Positions 24,118 to 34,427 of a stretch of 64,000 nt of DNA are shown here, piece after piece (within the stretch, counting starts at the first letter, position 1; the number at the start of each line of letters is the position of its first letter). Below the pieces are notes generated by a model. It saw only the letters and a list, made by a program, of their open reading frames with translations. It made no database searches and had not been told where the DNA came from. Origin of the DNA: Daldinia sp. FL1419 (lineage: Eukaryota; Ascomycota; Sordariomycetes; Xylariales; Hypoxylaceae). The DNA lies in the NCBI GenBank assembly GCA_025201765.1, contig MU623361.1:62001-126000 (forward strand). The letters run 5' to 3'. Both the position numbers and the translations under genes were made by a program.

Positions 24118-25311
24118 ATGTTGCAGCCCCCTAATAGAAATGTGCTGCATATAGTAGCGAGAGCGTCTGCCAGGCTTTTGCAACCACCATTCAAATACCT
24201 GAGCATCTCGGCGCATCGACTGTCGACCGCTGCGACACGTTCGCCATCCTCTCAACCTAGACGCGGCTTATCACATCAGAATAACGTAGCTCGCATCATG
24301 AGTTCAAACAGTTGGGGGTACCATGGAGGCGATCCCAGTACTTCCTATGGGACTTATGGGACTTATGGGACTTCTAACCCTACGTATTACGGAGGACAAC
24401 TACCTCCTCAATTTCAACCGCCGCATTTAACATCCACCATGTCCGATATGCCTAGAGAAATTACTACGCCGCCGCCAAGATCTGATTCTTCTCCTTACTC
24501 ACCACCTTCGGTTATAGGGTCTCGGAAATCTCGTTCACCAAGCCCAGCGAACGTCGGGGCCAAAAATGCGAGACCGGGCAAACATCACACGGCTAAGAAA
24601 TTGCAAAATGGTAGGGATCCGAAGATACAGCCATCTGCAGCGTCAGGTGGCGTCCCAGTGCCGTCTTCTGAATATCTCATACTGTCGTCGTATCCGCCCT
24701 TCCAGCTACCCCATGCCCGCAAGATCCTCGTGGTCATTGATCTTAATGGGACATTACTGTATCGACCCAGTCGACATAACCCTACGTTATTCATCGAGCG
24801 CCCACATGCGCGGATCTTTCTGAACTACTGCATCGAGACCTTCAAGGTCGTCATCTGGTCTTCGGCGAAGCCGAACAATGTGAGCAGGATGTGTGAGCAA
24901 CTTCTAACGCCTAAACAGCGCTCGCAGGTCGTTGCTGTCTGGGGACGTGATCGCTTTGGTTTATCACCAGATGACTATAATCAACGCGTTTTATGTTATA
25001 AACGCTTAAGCACACTCTGGGCTGACCCCGATGTTGCAGCTAGCCACCCGGACTTTGCGAGGGGAGGGGGTTGGAGCCAGTCCGATACGCTACTAGTGGA
25101 TGATTCGGTCGAAAAGGGACTGGCCGAACCGTATAACATCATCGAGATACCCGAATTCAAGGGCGACGCTGTTGAACAAGGATACATCCTTCCTCAAGTA
25201 CACGACTATATCAATGAATGCTCGCGCCAAGCTGACATTAGCACCTATATCCGTAACCAGCCTTTTAGGGCTGTACCAGGTTGGCAGCTTCCCCCTCCCA
25301 ACTCAATTTAG
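24118..25311 (+). CDS. NLI-interacting-factor/FCP1-like HAD phosphatase domain protein
   Basis: Single exon. From the ATG at 24118 it encodes 397 residues; the frame is open further upstream, with ATG 24001 as a longer and ATG 24298 (MSSNSWGYHGG) as a shorter alternative. The first 45 residues from 24118 are Arg/Ser/Ala/Leu-rich without acids (MLQPPNRNVLHIVARASARL), like a mitochondrial presequence. A Pro/Ser/Tyr-rich region with a GTYGTYGT repeat follows. The C-terminal 210 residues form the NIF/FCP1 homology domain: VVIDLNGTLLYR with the nucleophilic Asp, RPHARIFLNYC, VVIWSSAKP (motif II), VWGRDRFGL, and LLVDDSVEK (motif III acids). The second motif I acid is Asn (DLN rather than DLD), as in a fungal/plant subgroup. 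The substrate is unknown. Location could be mitochondrial if the long start is used, or nuclear/cytosolic if the short one is. Confidence 0.87.
   Translation: MLQPPNRNVLHIVARASARLLQPPFKYLSISAHRLSTAATRSPSSQPRRGLSHQNNVARIMSSNSWGYHGGDPSTSYGTYGTYGTSNPTYYGGQLPPQFQPPHLTSTMSDMPREITTPPPRSDSSPYSPPSVIGSRKSRSPSPANVGAKNARPGKHHTAKKLQNGRDPKIQPSAASGGVPVPSSEYLILSSYPPFQLPHARKILVVIDLNGTLLYRPSRHNPTLFIERPHARIFLNYCIETFKVVIWSSAKPNNVSRMCEQLLTPKQRSQVVAVWGRDRFGLSPDDYNQRVLCYKRLSTLWADPDVAASHPDFARGGGWSQSDTLLVDDSVEKGLAEPYNIIEIPEFKGDAVEQGYILPQVHDYINECSRQADISTYIRNQPFRAVPGWQLPPPNSI
24346..24372 (+). repeat. Three 9-bp coding repeats (TATGGGACT)
   Basis: Three perfect 9-bp units inside the phosphatase gene encode a Tyr-Gly-Thr repeat in its disordered region. 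They keep the frame, so copy-number change would be tolerated. Confidence 0.9.
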
Positions 25312-26065
25312 TAGAGAGGGGGGAGGGAAAATGAGAGAAGCCGACTAGAGGAACCTCGCTATATAGTAGGATGCTATTTCCATACGTAAGCATCCTCCGA
25401 GTGAGTGGATGGTTAGACACTCAGTATCACGGAGACTACCAAGAAAAAAAAAAGAAGCACGAGAGGAGAAACGAGTGTTACTCTAAAGTCCATTGCTATA
25501 AAATATGCTGCGGTAACTCTTGTTTAGTACCAAGGTGAAATTCACGGCCTCGTGCGACGAGTGTCTTCCTGTTACGCTCTTCCGGAGATCGTATATATCT
25601 TGATACCCCCTTCTTACTATAACTACCTACCTACCTAGAATATTTATAGCATGGCAGAATAGTGATGAATGCTATCACTCGAACCATTAAACAGCAAAAA
25701 CGCATGCCTGTGGATCGTTATAATAATAAACCTATCAAAATTAATCAAATTCGTCTCTTCTAGAAACCGGAGCAAGTAGTGCTACCTGCCACGCCCGTTA
25801 GTTCTCGACCTTGAAAGCTAGCTTGTTTGATATGTCAGTGACAACTAACGCAAGGCAAGATAATCAAGATTAGAACTAGAATAATCGGCTACTCGCGCTA
25901 AGAGCCAATCTATAATCTAATATGGAAGTCTATTTGCCTTTAATATGTCTATTTGCCTTTAATATCTACAACTAGAGGTTATATATCGCTGAGCGGTCTA
26001 CACAAATGAGTATACGAGGGGCGCGGTACTAATCTACATGTAGGCAGGATCTAGAAGTTTGAACA
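25312..26065. other. Convergent intergenic region
   Basis: 754 bp between the 3' ends of the NIF-type phosphatase gene (+) and the tricarboxylate carrier gene (-). It has an A-run at 25444-25453 and a duplicated 21-bp unit containing CTATTTGCCTTTAATAT at 25930-25965. No gene was seen. Confidence 0.6.
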
Positions 26066-27792
26066 TCATCCAAATACAGTCTTTAGCAACTTGAGCGCTT
26101 GCTCGTTCGCCGTAAACAGTATCCCACCCGCCATGACGGTCCGACCAAGCCTCATAACGGTCCCACGCCAAAACCCTCTGATACCGTCTTCGGCGTAAAT
26201 AATACGCACGCAATCCATCGTGCGCACGGCCTTGGCCTGTTGCGCCTTCGTCTTTACCGTGTCGAAAGGCTGCGTGGCGAGTGTAGTTAGGGTACCGGCA
26301 AACGCCCCGTTGGCAAAACTGGTTACCGCGCCGTCGACCCGGATCCCGTGACCGCGCTCCCAGTCCTTGAGCGCCGCATACGAGCCCAGCCGGAAGCCAG
26401 TTGTCCCGATCTGCTTGAGGGTGGTGGTTGTGTACCCGCTGTACAAGGCGCGCACGGGACCTTGCTCGCGCCACAGGGAAGCGACGCAGTGGACGGGAGA
26501 CCGGAAGCGCTGCGCCGTGCGAGCGTCGTCTATCAGGGCGGTTTTTATGCGCTCCGAGGGCGTGACGATAGCGGTCGAAGCTACGACCCCGGTTAGCATG
26601 CCTGAGGCGATGGACTGCGCGGTTGTGGACCGGTGCGTCACCGGGTCTTCGAAGAGGGCGCGAATGCTGTCGAAGGCGACGAACCGCACTGCATCTTTAC
26701 CGATGGAGCCCTACATGGTGGATGGGTAAGTGATGGAGCGAATAGATGGGTCTATCTGTCGTGATATGATATGAGATGTGTAATAGAAAATAGAGAAAGT
26801 ATCGTTGGTTCGGAAGTGTTGCTCCGTCTAACGAGATGTACAGATAATTATGCAAGATTCAAGCATGTGAATTCCCGTCTCGAATACGAAAAATAATAAA
26901 ATAAGGTAAAATAAAAGATAGATATTCCCCAAGCGGAGATCTATACCCCCCTAGCATCGCGAGATTGCCATTGTACGTAAAGTCCTATAGGACTTAAACC
27001 TCCTATCCGAAATAAGTGGGAAATGCGAAAGCCCGTCGAAGCAGGGCTCGACTCGGCACTTCCATCTGAACCCACTCCCCGTAGCCCCGTAGCCAGGAGA
27101 TTGCAAGCATCTCTGTCCTCTCTTTGGTTCCAGTAAAGCCACGGGATAGGTCGGCAGCCGAACCGGAAGAAACAAAGGGAAAGTGGGAAGTCTTCCAGAC
27201 GGGTAGATAAACGCGAGCGTGAAATGAACAGGGAGACGGGAGACGGATCTTGGGTTCGGGTTGGAGAGGTAGGTAGGTAACTACTTACCACTACCATCGT
27301 CGAACAGCCTTTATACAGGGCGCGCAGGCCCTCTTCCCGCGCCACCTTGGCGACGACCATGAAGGGATTCCGGACGCCTTCATGGCCGTACAGCTGCACG
27401 CGCGTCTTTGCGAACTCGAAGGGGTATCTGTTGCGAGCGTCAGATTCGGGCGGTTCACATGTTAAAATTGCCTATCTTGGTAGCTCTAGACAGGTACCTA
27501 TGTCTTTCTGTCTATCTGGATGGGATGGATGGGATGTATAGGGATGTATAGGGATGTATGTATGTATGTACACGCGTATACTATACGTAGGTAATTACGT
27601 ATAGCGCAGAGTATAGCACGAGGTGATACGATGAATATTTCAAGTATACAGGGATCGATAGCGCTGTGAAGGGGAAAAATAAAAAAGGAGAGAGAAAAAA
27701 ACCCACGTGCAGGCCGACTCGACACCCCCCGCGATGCCGCCGGCGACCAGGGACAAGACCGGGGAGGTCTTGCCGTCCGCATCCGCCACCAT
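26066..27792 (-). CDS. CTP1: Mitochondrial tricarboxylate (citrate) carrier, SLC25A1/CTP1 type
   Basis: Three exons, 27792-27707, 27427-27289 and 26710-26066, give 289 residues, the usual carrier length. All three mitochondrial-carrier signatures are present: YPFEFAKTRVQ, TPSERIKTALID and QPFDTVKTKAQ, each following its odd-numbered helix. The SER-I-K second signature, the VRFVAFD segment and GGIAGGVES are typical of citrate/malate exchangers of the inner membrane, which export citrate for cytosolic acetyl-CoA. Introns of 279 and 578 bp are by far the longest in this window. The first contains GGATGGGAT/GTATAGGGAT repeats. The second stays open in frame for 115 codons past the donor site. The GTAAGT donor and exact restoration of TMVV-GSIGKDAVRF support the spliced model. 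It is convergent with the phosphatase gene. Confidence 0.95.
27515..27570. repeat. GGATG/GTATAGGGAT/GTAT microsatellite inside carrier intron 1
   Basis: TGGATGGGATGGATGGGATG is followed by two GTATAGGGAT units and GTAT tetranucleotides. The tract explains the unusual intron length. Confidence 0.85.
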
Positions 27793-29663
27793 AATTCGCA
27801 ACCTAGGCCGGACTTTATTTACCGTCTCCTCTTCACTTTTCTTGTTTTCTTTTTTTTTCTCGTAGGTGTTTATTATTTTAATTAATTAATTTATTTATCT
27901 TTTCCCGCTCTTCTGGCGCCTATGTTGATTCGAGAGGTTATAAGTAACCCTCCGCTGTTGATTTGCGCGGAAGCAACGTGAATGATATGATAGTTAGCTC
28001 GTCCCCAAAGATAAAAAGGAATAGAGCGACTGACGTATTAGAAACAAATCCGCAGCTAGCGGCGGGTCTGCATTACAACTTTACACTACCTTATGTACCG
28101 AGCTTAATGTACGTACGTCTTTCTCCGGTCAATAGTCGACCCTTCCATGGCAAAGATGACCGAGGATATATAATGTACCTAGGTATGTAAGTGTATATAT
28201 ACTACCTAGGTATCATGGAGCTTTTTTTGTGTATAAAAGAATTACATACCTTAGTAGGTATGTACCTATATACATTGGTAATTCGCGATTATGAGGTTCG
28301 AAAGTACATACAAAATGGGAGTTCCTAAATTGCGAGGTGTCCGACTATATTAAGGTAGGTAGTTAACTAACCGTAAGGTTAACTAGGTGCTACGTAACTA
28401 CTTGTATTATAAAGCTATGTACCTACCTAGCGTCTAGGTACCTATGGATACAATGCGAGCTACCTACCTAGGTACTATGTAATCACCACATAATTCTCCA
28501 CTTAGGCGCTTCGTAGACTTCTACTATGCCTCATTATTTGTAATGTGCATTTATAATACTCAGGTATATATGATATGTACCTAGGTAGGTACCTAGATAG
28601 CCCCGAAGATGTCTACATCCCTTGACGGATCCATGATAGAGATGCATCTTCCATTCTACATCTGTCGTACCAGGTTAGACGTTCGGCCCGGGGTTCTACA
28701 ACATGCATACATTCCATACATTCCATACATCCACCAAGGTACCTAGGTCGTAGTCGGGGTAGTGAGTGTGTTTCCAGTTTACATGGTACCTAAACATCGT
28801 GCACCTCTTTGGGTACACGAAAGATATGAGGTATGCATCCAGGCATCGTGGGGGTCAAGGCTTGCGGCGCCTATCTCACACCTGATCGGGGTCTTCGTCG
28901 GGGCTGTTATATTCTGGCTGGCGCCAACAACAACTCCACATCGCCGTATTCATTGGAAGAAAATTACAATACGACAAGGTAGACAAAGGGCGTAGACTAA
29001 CCTTACCCATCCAAATATCTCATATCCCATCTCCCATCTCCCATCTCTCATACTCCATGTCGCTTAAGCTTTTCTATATCGCATCCTACTAATATATTAA
29101 CCAGCACTAGCACCACTACAAGCACCGAAGCTGCGGTTGGCTGAGCCACCTACGCACATAGTTGCGTATTTTATACGATCGTCAATACGCAGTAACCGGT
29201 TAGTAGTAAAAATGTATCGTCGATCCGACCGGGATTTCAGGGGTTCTCATTTCACCAATGTAGAGAGTTTGGCATGCCATTTCGGTACGTGTACATGCTG
29301 GGGACCTGCAATTCCGCTTCACTGCGGAACGCGCATCTACATACCTAATGTACGGCCGGATCCAAACGTACCCAAGCCTGCCCATTGACCCCGAATCCAT
29401 TCCGTACAGTACAACAGCTTATACTCATATCCTTTTTTTCTTCTTAAAGAGAAAAGGAAGTACTAACCTACATAGGCCACTACGATATCCAGGTAGGGAC
29501 CCCTGACGTCTATCCATAATGCTCTCGAACCCTAGTCGCACCGCATCTAAATAGAATTCGCCGTAGGTTTAATACAGTAGGTAGGTACCTAAGCGGCGAA
29601 AACTTCGCGAATAAGGTCAATGCTTCCACCCACCCTAGCGACGTACCGAATACTCTGGTAACC
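27793..29663. other. 1.9-kb intergenic region rich in TACCTAGGTA palindromes
   Basis: This lies between the start of the carrier gene and the 3' end of FAR11/HAM-2, both minus. The first 100 bp are pyrimidine/AT-rich (carrier promoter). From 28165 to 28750 the palindrome TACCTAGGTA and partial forms recur about ten times in both orientations, with ACATTCCAT repeats at 28705-28730. No coding signal was recognised. Confidence 0.65.
28165..28750. repeat. Cluster of TACCTAGGTAGGTAC-type palindromic motifs
   Basis: Multiple AGGTAGGTACCTAG and TACCTACCTAGGT elements occur within 600 bp, several self-complementary and able to form hairpins. The same motif appears throughout the window outside coding sequence (10925-10965, 19840-19920, 44625-44655, 47185-47225, 59775-59880). 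Confidence 0.85.
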
Positions 29664-32600
29664 TCAACCATATGCAGAGCCGTATACATTGTGATCCCAT
29701 TCGGCGTTCATATTCTCTAATTGCCCGACATCGGCCCATACGTCCAGCTTCTCGAGTTCGCGCTTGAAAAAATCTTGTTCGCTTCGTAGCGCCTCTCTAA
29801 TGTCCGCGGCCATTTGATCCGGATACCTCCGGACGTTAAACCAGTGAGTCAGACTTCGAAGGGCTTGCTCCAGCGGCAAAGCCTCTTCTACTTCCGCGTC
29901 TACGTCGCTACCGGCTAGCCACTCGTCGCGCAGCTCTGGTCGGCAGTGCAGGTATATTGCAGTAATGACACGCATATTGCCTTGCCGCCATTTGCGACCG
30001 CAGTACGGTACCTGATTCTTGAAGAGCTTGAGAGTATACAGTCGCAATTCGTTTTGTGGTACCTTGAGTGATTTCCTAATGATATTGGACGATTTGTACT
30101 GTACGAGTAGTAAGTTACGGTGCGCTTTGTTTTTGCAGATCTTCTGCATGATTCGCAGGTAATTGATGAGAGCGAAGAAATTTCGGCGCGAAAAATCGGT
30201 GATAGGCTCCTGAGGCAGGGGGTTTACGGGGTAGCCTAATTCGTCCACTTCAGGACGAGTGGGGAGCTGCCCTTCTGTCTTGTTCGCGAGCTCGTTACTC
30301 TCGGCTACTTGTTCGTGCGGCGATCGTCGCCGTTTTATGGGTGGAGGCGCCGCATCGTCTTCGCTTTCCTCCTCTTGCCCGTCCATCTCTGTCGGCTCCT
30401 GAGGTACTTTTTCTGGGGGATGAGCTCGATCGTTGCAAAATTGGAAGAAACTAAAGATTGTAAGACAAGCCAGGCTGAGTGATGGTTCTTGAGCTTTTTA
30501 CCTATGTTCGAGACGGTCGGTCTTACTATCAACCACCTGCTGAATATCTTGATGTGCGAACAACTTGAGGACCAAAGGAAGATAATTAGAATCCAGTAGT
30601 AGTTGAGCCAAGTATTCAAATTTCAAAACATCTAGCCGGGCAGTTAGTAAACCAATGTCGTAACTAATATGCGCGTTACTTACGCGAGATCTTGAGCCAT
30701 TTCATAAGCAGTAGAATAATACCCGTGGCAGCTTTCGATTCAATCTCTCTACACCTCGTAGCATCCAAATCTTCCACAGAATTCTCAGAGCCGTCTTGAT
30801 TAGCCGAACTAGCTCCCATGGAGCTATCCTGCGACCTATTCGTACCAGGTCCGCCATTAACACGAGGCTGGTTCCCCCCCGGCATTCCTGACTGTTGCTG
30901 GTTATTAGCAGGAAGAGCAATACAAGCCGTAACATTGAATAATATGCTCTTCATCAGGACTATAACCAATGACTGTAGTTGAGGTAAAGAAGCAGCCTAT
31001 AGATGTCAATTACGATTCGGCAGTAATAATATGCCGTCACTTACATAGAATGATTCAATGGCTTCGAGTCGTCGTTTGACCTTTGGACTGATATTTGGGT
31101 CTGGGCCATAGTCGATCTCAGCACCTCGCGCCTTCTTCTCTCTCTTCTCAATGGCTTCGAGGAGTTTATCATCATCAACCTCATCGTCAAGATTAAGGCC
31201 GCCTAGGTCCAGGTCTTCTATGTCATCATCAGAAGGGTCCCAGCCCCTCTCAAACCTTTGAAACTTTTCACGCTCTTCCCATAATTGCCTCGTAGCTCGT
31301 GTCATGCGTACCCGTTTCGAAAATAGCTCGCCAGCCTCGAGGATGGATGCGGGTACATCGCTACCTTCCCACTTGCGACCAACAAGAAAATCCTGAAGGC
31401 CGGCAGCACCCTTTCCTCCTGCACTATTGCTAGTGGCATCTAATGGGGGATACATGAAAGGGAAGTTCTGGTTGGTTTGGTAGTTTTGTTTCTTACCTCC
31501 TTTACCACCGGCAGCCGGAGATGGAGGAGGAGATGGCGCAGGCGTTGCAATGTGAACAGGCTGATGAAGGATAGACGCGCCTCCACTCTGCGTCCCAGGG
31601 GGTGCAGGCAGGATACCATTTGATCCATTATTCCTGGTAGGATGGTTGGGTAGCGGAGGTAGGAGAGAGGTGTTATCTGCTTCAAGAGGTAATACCGGCT
31701 GAGGAGGTACGTAGGCAGGGTATTTTGAAGTTATTTCCTGTCGAAAAACATGATAGTCAAGAGGGGTCGCCATAATTAAGTCTTTCTCCTTATCATCCGT
31801 GGCCGTCTCTCTGAGAGCCTTTTTCGTTTCCTCGATCTCCGGGGTCCCACCAAACTCCAAAAGAATGGACTTCCATAATAGCAAAAGCGTCTGGTTGGTT
31901 AGCAGGTTCCTGCAGTCGCGTTCGAAAAGGGCCATACCTGGGGAACCGGCACAACGTTGACTTCTTGCCATCGCAGCCTAGCTGAAGCTGTGAGCATGAA
32001 TATAGTTAAGTGGGGTTCTAATTCCACTGCAATTCTCTTAGCCTGATATTCTGAAGAACTTCAATACTGCCATACTCACGGAGCTGTTCGAAAACCGCTG
32101 CCATTCCATCTTTATCGTTAAGCGTTTCTTGTATGCAAATATACATAATAGTCATTAAATTCATGAGTTCGTCTTGTGCCTCCGCTAAGCTACTACCTTG
32201 TGGTCTCTGGGGTTCGTCTAACCTGTACGAAGATCAGTATGACATTATCCACAAGTGTAGGCAGACGAAAAGTACCATAATATCTCAAAAGCGCCATGCA
32301 AAGCTGCCCATATAATCGGAATACCATTCCACTCCGCAATTAACTTGACGCCGGATTTCATTGCGGCCAGTTGTGTCGGTGTTGCGACGCTCCGAGAGTT
32401 TGTCGTGTCACCCTGAAATGAACCAGCAGTATCTGTCCACCGGCCCAGAACAAGATACGTAAGTCTCCCTATCGCAGCACCTCGTGTGGCAGCATCACTA
32501 GTTCTAATTCCGTCTAGCGCCTGTAAAATGAAATTTGTCCTGGCCTCGTCGTCCGCCTCATCCCAAGTGATTTCGTCCTTCCTGGCAGCTATATCGTGCT

Positions 32601-33018
32601 CCCACTGCCACTCAAAAGCTCTTTGAGCTGCATTCAACCGAATCCATTGCCAAGGTTGATAAACGAACCATTCGTCAATTTCCTCTTCGTGAGGTCCCGT
32701 GTCGGAATATTCAAAGTCATATGCGGCGGCCTCAGAACGAGGGAATTCGGATACTATACGTCGTAGCTGCGCTAAGGAAAGAGAGTCCGGTGGCTGATTG
32801 CTTGGTGTTTGTACGGGCGGAGTAGCCTGTATTTGGTTTCGTTGTAACGGGGGTCGCACGGGTTGCTGTCGGCTAGGCGCTGCGCTCGTCATTCCAGTCC
32901 CAGGTCCGACATCAGCAACTCCCGTATCCGCTACGTCCACCGACGCTGATACGGGCAATGAGGCCTTCGGCGCATCAGCACCATCATCGGCAGCTTTTGA
33001 CGACCACAACGAACTCAT
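29664..33018 (-). CDS. ham-2: STRIPAK subunit FAR11/HAM-2 (STRIP1/2 homologue; N1221 and DUF3402 domains)
   Basis: Seven exons, 33018-32276, 32222-32080, 31987-31938, 31890-31045, 30996-30684, 30631-30502 and 30450-29664, splice to 1003 residues with no frame break; the introns are 47-92 bp. The frame upstream of 33018 starts only at a TTG, so the ATG of MSSLWSSKAADD is chosen. About residues 80-590 carry the N1221 region (VYQPWQWIRLNAAQRAFEW, ELMNLMTIMYICIQETLND, TLLLLWKSILLEFGG). About 595-980 carry DUF3402 (VLKFEYLAQLLLDSNYLPL, KLFAHQDI, YKSSNIIRKSLKVPQNELRL, LFKNQVPYCGRKWRQGNM). A disordered insert with PSPPPSP lies between. HAM-2 in Neurospora and FAR11 in yeast belong to the striatin-interacting phosphatase complex at the nuclear envelope/ER, which controls cell fusion and sexual development. 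The 50-nt third exon is easily missed by gene finders. Confidence 0.95.
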
Positions 33019-33543
33019 GATATCCGAACACGCGTTGCGGGGAACAGAAACGCGGCTGTCCTTCAAAGGTACATAATCGTGAAATCGTATGCGATCATAA
33101 ACATAACTAGCTGAGAGAAGAAAGTTGTGAAGAAGTTACCAAAGATATACAGAAAGAAGTAATTGATTAATACGGTATGACAATAAGACGGTAGAACGTC
33201 CAAACGTAGAATAATCACTTTGCTTAGAAAACACAGCGCGAACTGAATTGATTCAAGGTTGAAGTGGGCTGAATTGTACCTAAGTAAGTATCGATGTACG
33301 TAAACCTTGTTGAAAGCTTAATTGACTTGAAACTTCCATCTTAAGTGGGGTTTTGATAAGATGTGGCTTTATAACGCACTTGAAACACTCTAACCTAGGT
33401 TGTGGCGCAAGCTTGCCTTAAAGGCCAACTGATGGTCTTAACATGGAAGACTAAACTCGCATAACTGCATAGGAACTTAAAGGACTCGTCGATTGAAATG
33501 TAAATGCTCGATATGATAATAAATATATTGTCCTGTACCTGAT
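33019..33543. other. Intergenic region, ham-2 promoter
   Basis: 525 bp between the ham-2 start and the stop of the DUF2011 gene on the same strand. The DNA is AT-rich with one TACCTAAGTAAGTATCGATGTACG-like stretch near 33278. No other signal was seen. Confidence 0.55.
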
Positions 33544-34427
33544 TTACTCCTCTGGGCTATCTCTATTACTATGTTCGGAAGCTTCGTCGTCTTTCCCTCC
33601 TTGCTTCTTCTCCTTTTCCTTGGCTCTTCGTTTTAGCTTTTTCTGCCTATTCAGCCTCTTTTTCTTATCTTTCAGATGTTCTTCCTTCTCTATTAGTTGT
33701 TGCTTCGCGGCTTCTTCTCGTTCCTTTTTAGCCCTCTCCCGCATCCTCAGAATTATCCTTCGCTTCTTTCCAGGTCGTCTTTTCTTGCCTGCACCAATTG
33801 TAGTATTCTCGTTGACAGAACCATTTAGGGTAATTGTTTCCTTGCTCGTGGTAATGGTGATAGTGGTCACTTTCCATGGCTTTTCAAGCCCCCACCGTCT
33901 CCTTTTTGCATCTTGGAAGAGGTAGTCCGCACTAACAGCAGCCATCCTGAACCTATGTTCAATTTCAGGCGATGGCTCTTCAGCTAAGTAGTACGAGGTT
34001 GGCCGTTTGGCAACCACAAAAGCACCATCACCACCTTTCTCTGCACTCACATTTTGAGGTGCAAGTATTACTTTCCGTGAAGGTTCCTCGTCTCGAAATA
34101 ACCTGAACGTAAAGGCCTCTTCTTGGGGCCCCTCATCATCTTCTACGTTTCTCGAGTTTTCATCCGTATTCTCCGCAGGAGCTTCCGATATTTGTTGCGC
34201 TCCAATCTCCCCGTCTGCTGCAAAGTTGAGATCCAGCAACCCAGAGAACTGCGCATTCAGTCTCTCCCGCAGAGTCGAATCTAACTGGTCATCTTGAGAT
34301 TGTTCTTCATCTGATGATGAACCATAGAGTTCTTCCCGTCGGATTCTTTATGTTTTCCATTAGCTTCTGATGAACACGATAAATAAAGGGGGATCCCGAA
34401 CCGTTTAGCATCGGGAACCTCAAACAT
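33544..34427 (-). CDS. DUF2011 family protein, putative nuclear/nucleolar
   Basis: Two exons, 34427-34402 and 34345-33544, give 275 residues. The first exon is only 26 nt (MFEVPDAKR). The intron of 56 bp begins GTTCGG, an unusual donor, and ends AAAG. I chose it because MFEVPDAKR joined to IRREELYGSSDEE restores the known start of fungal DUF2011 proteins. The middle carries FTFRLFRDEEPSRKVIL, the RPTSYYLAEEPSPE block, HRFRMAAVSADYLFQDA, and WGLEKPWKV, the conserved core. The C-terminal 90 residues are strongly basic with Lys/Arg/Glu-rich helix, ending in an acidic/serine tail, as in nucleolar or RNA-associated proteins. Its function is not established. The gene runs codirectionally with ham-2, 525 bp apart. 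Confidence 0.85.
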
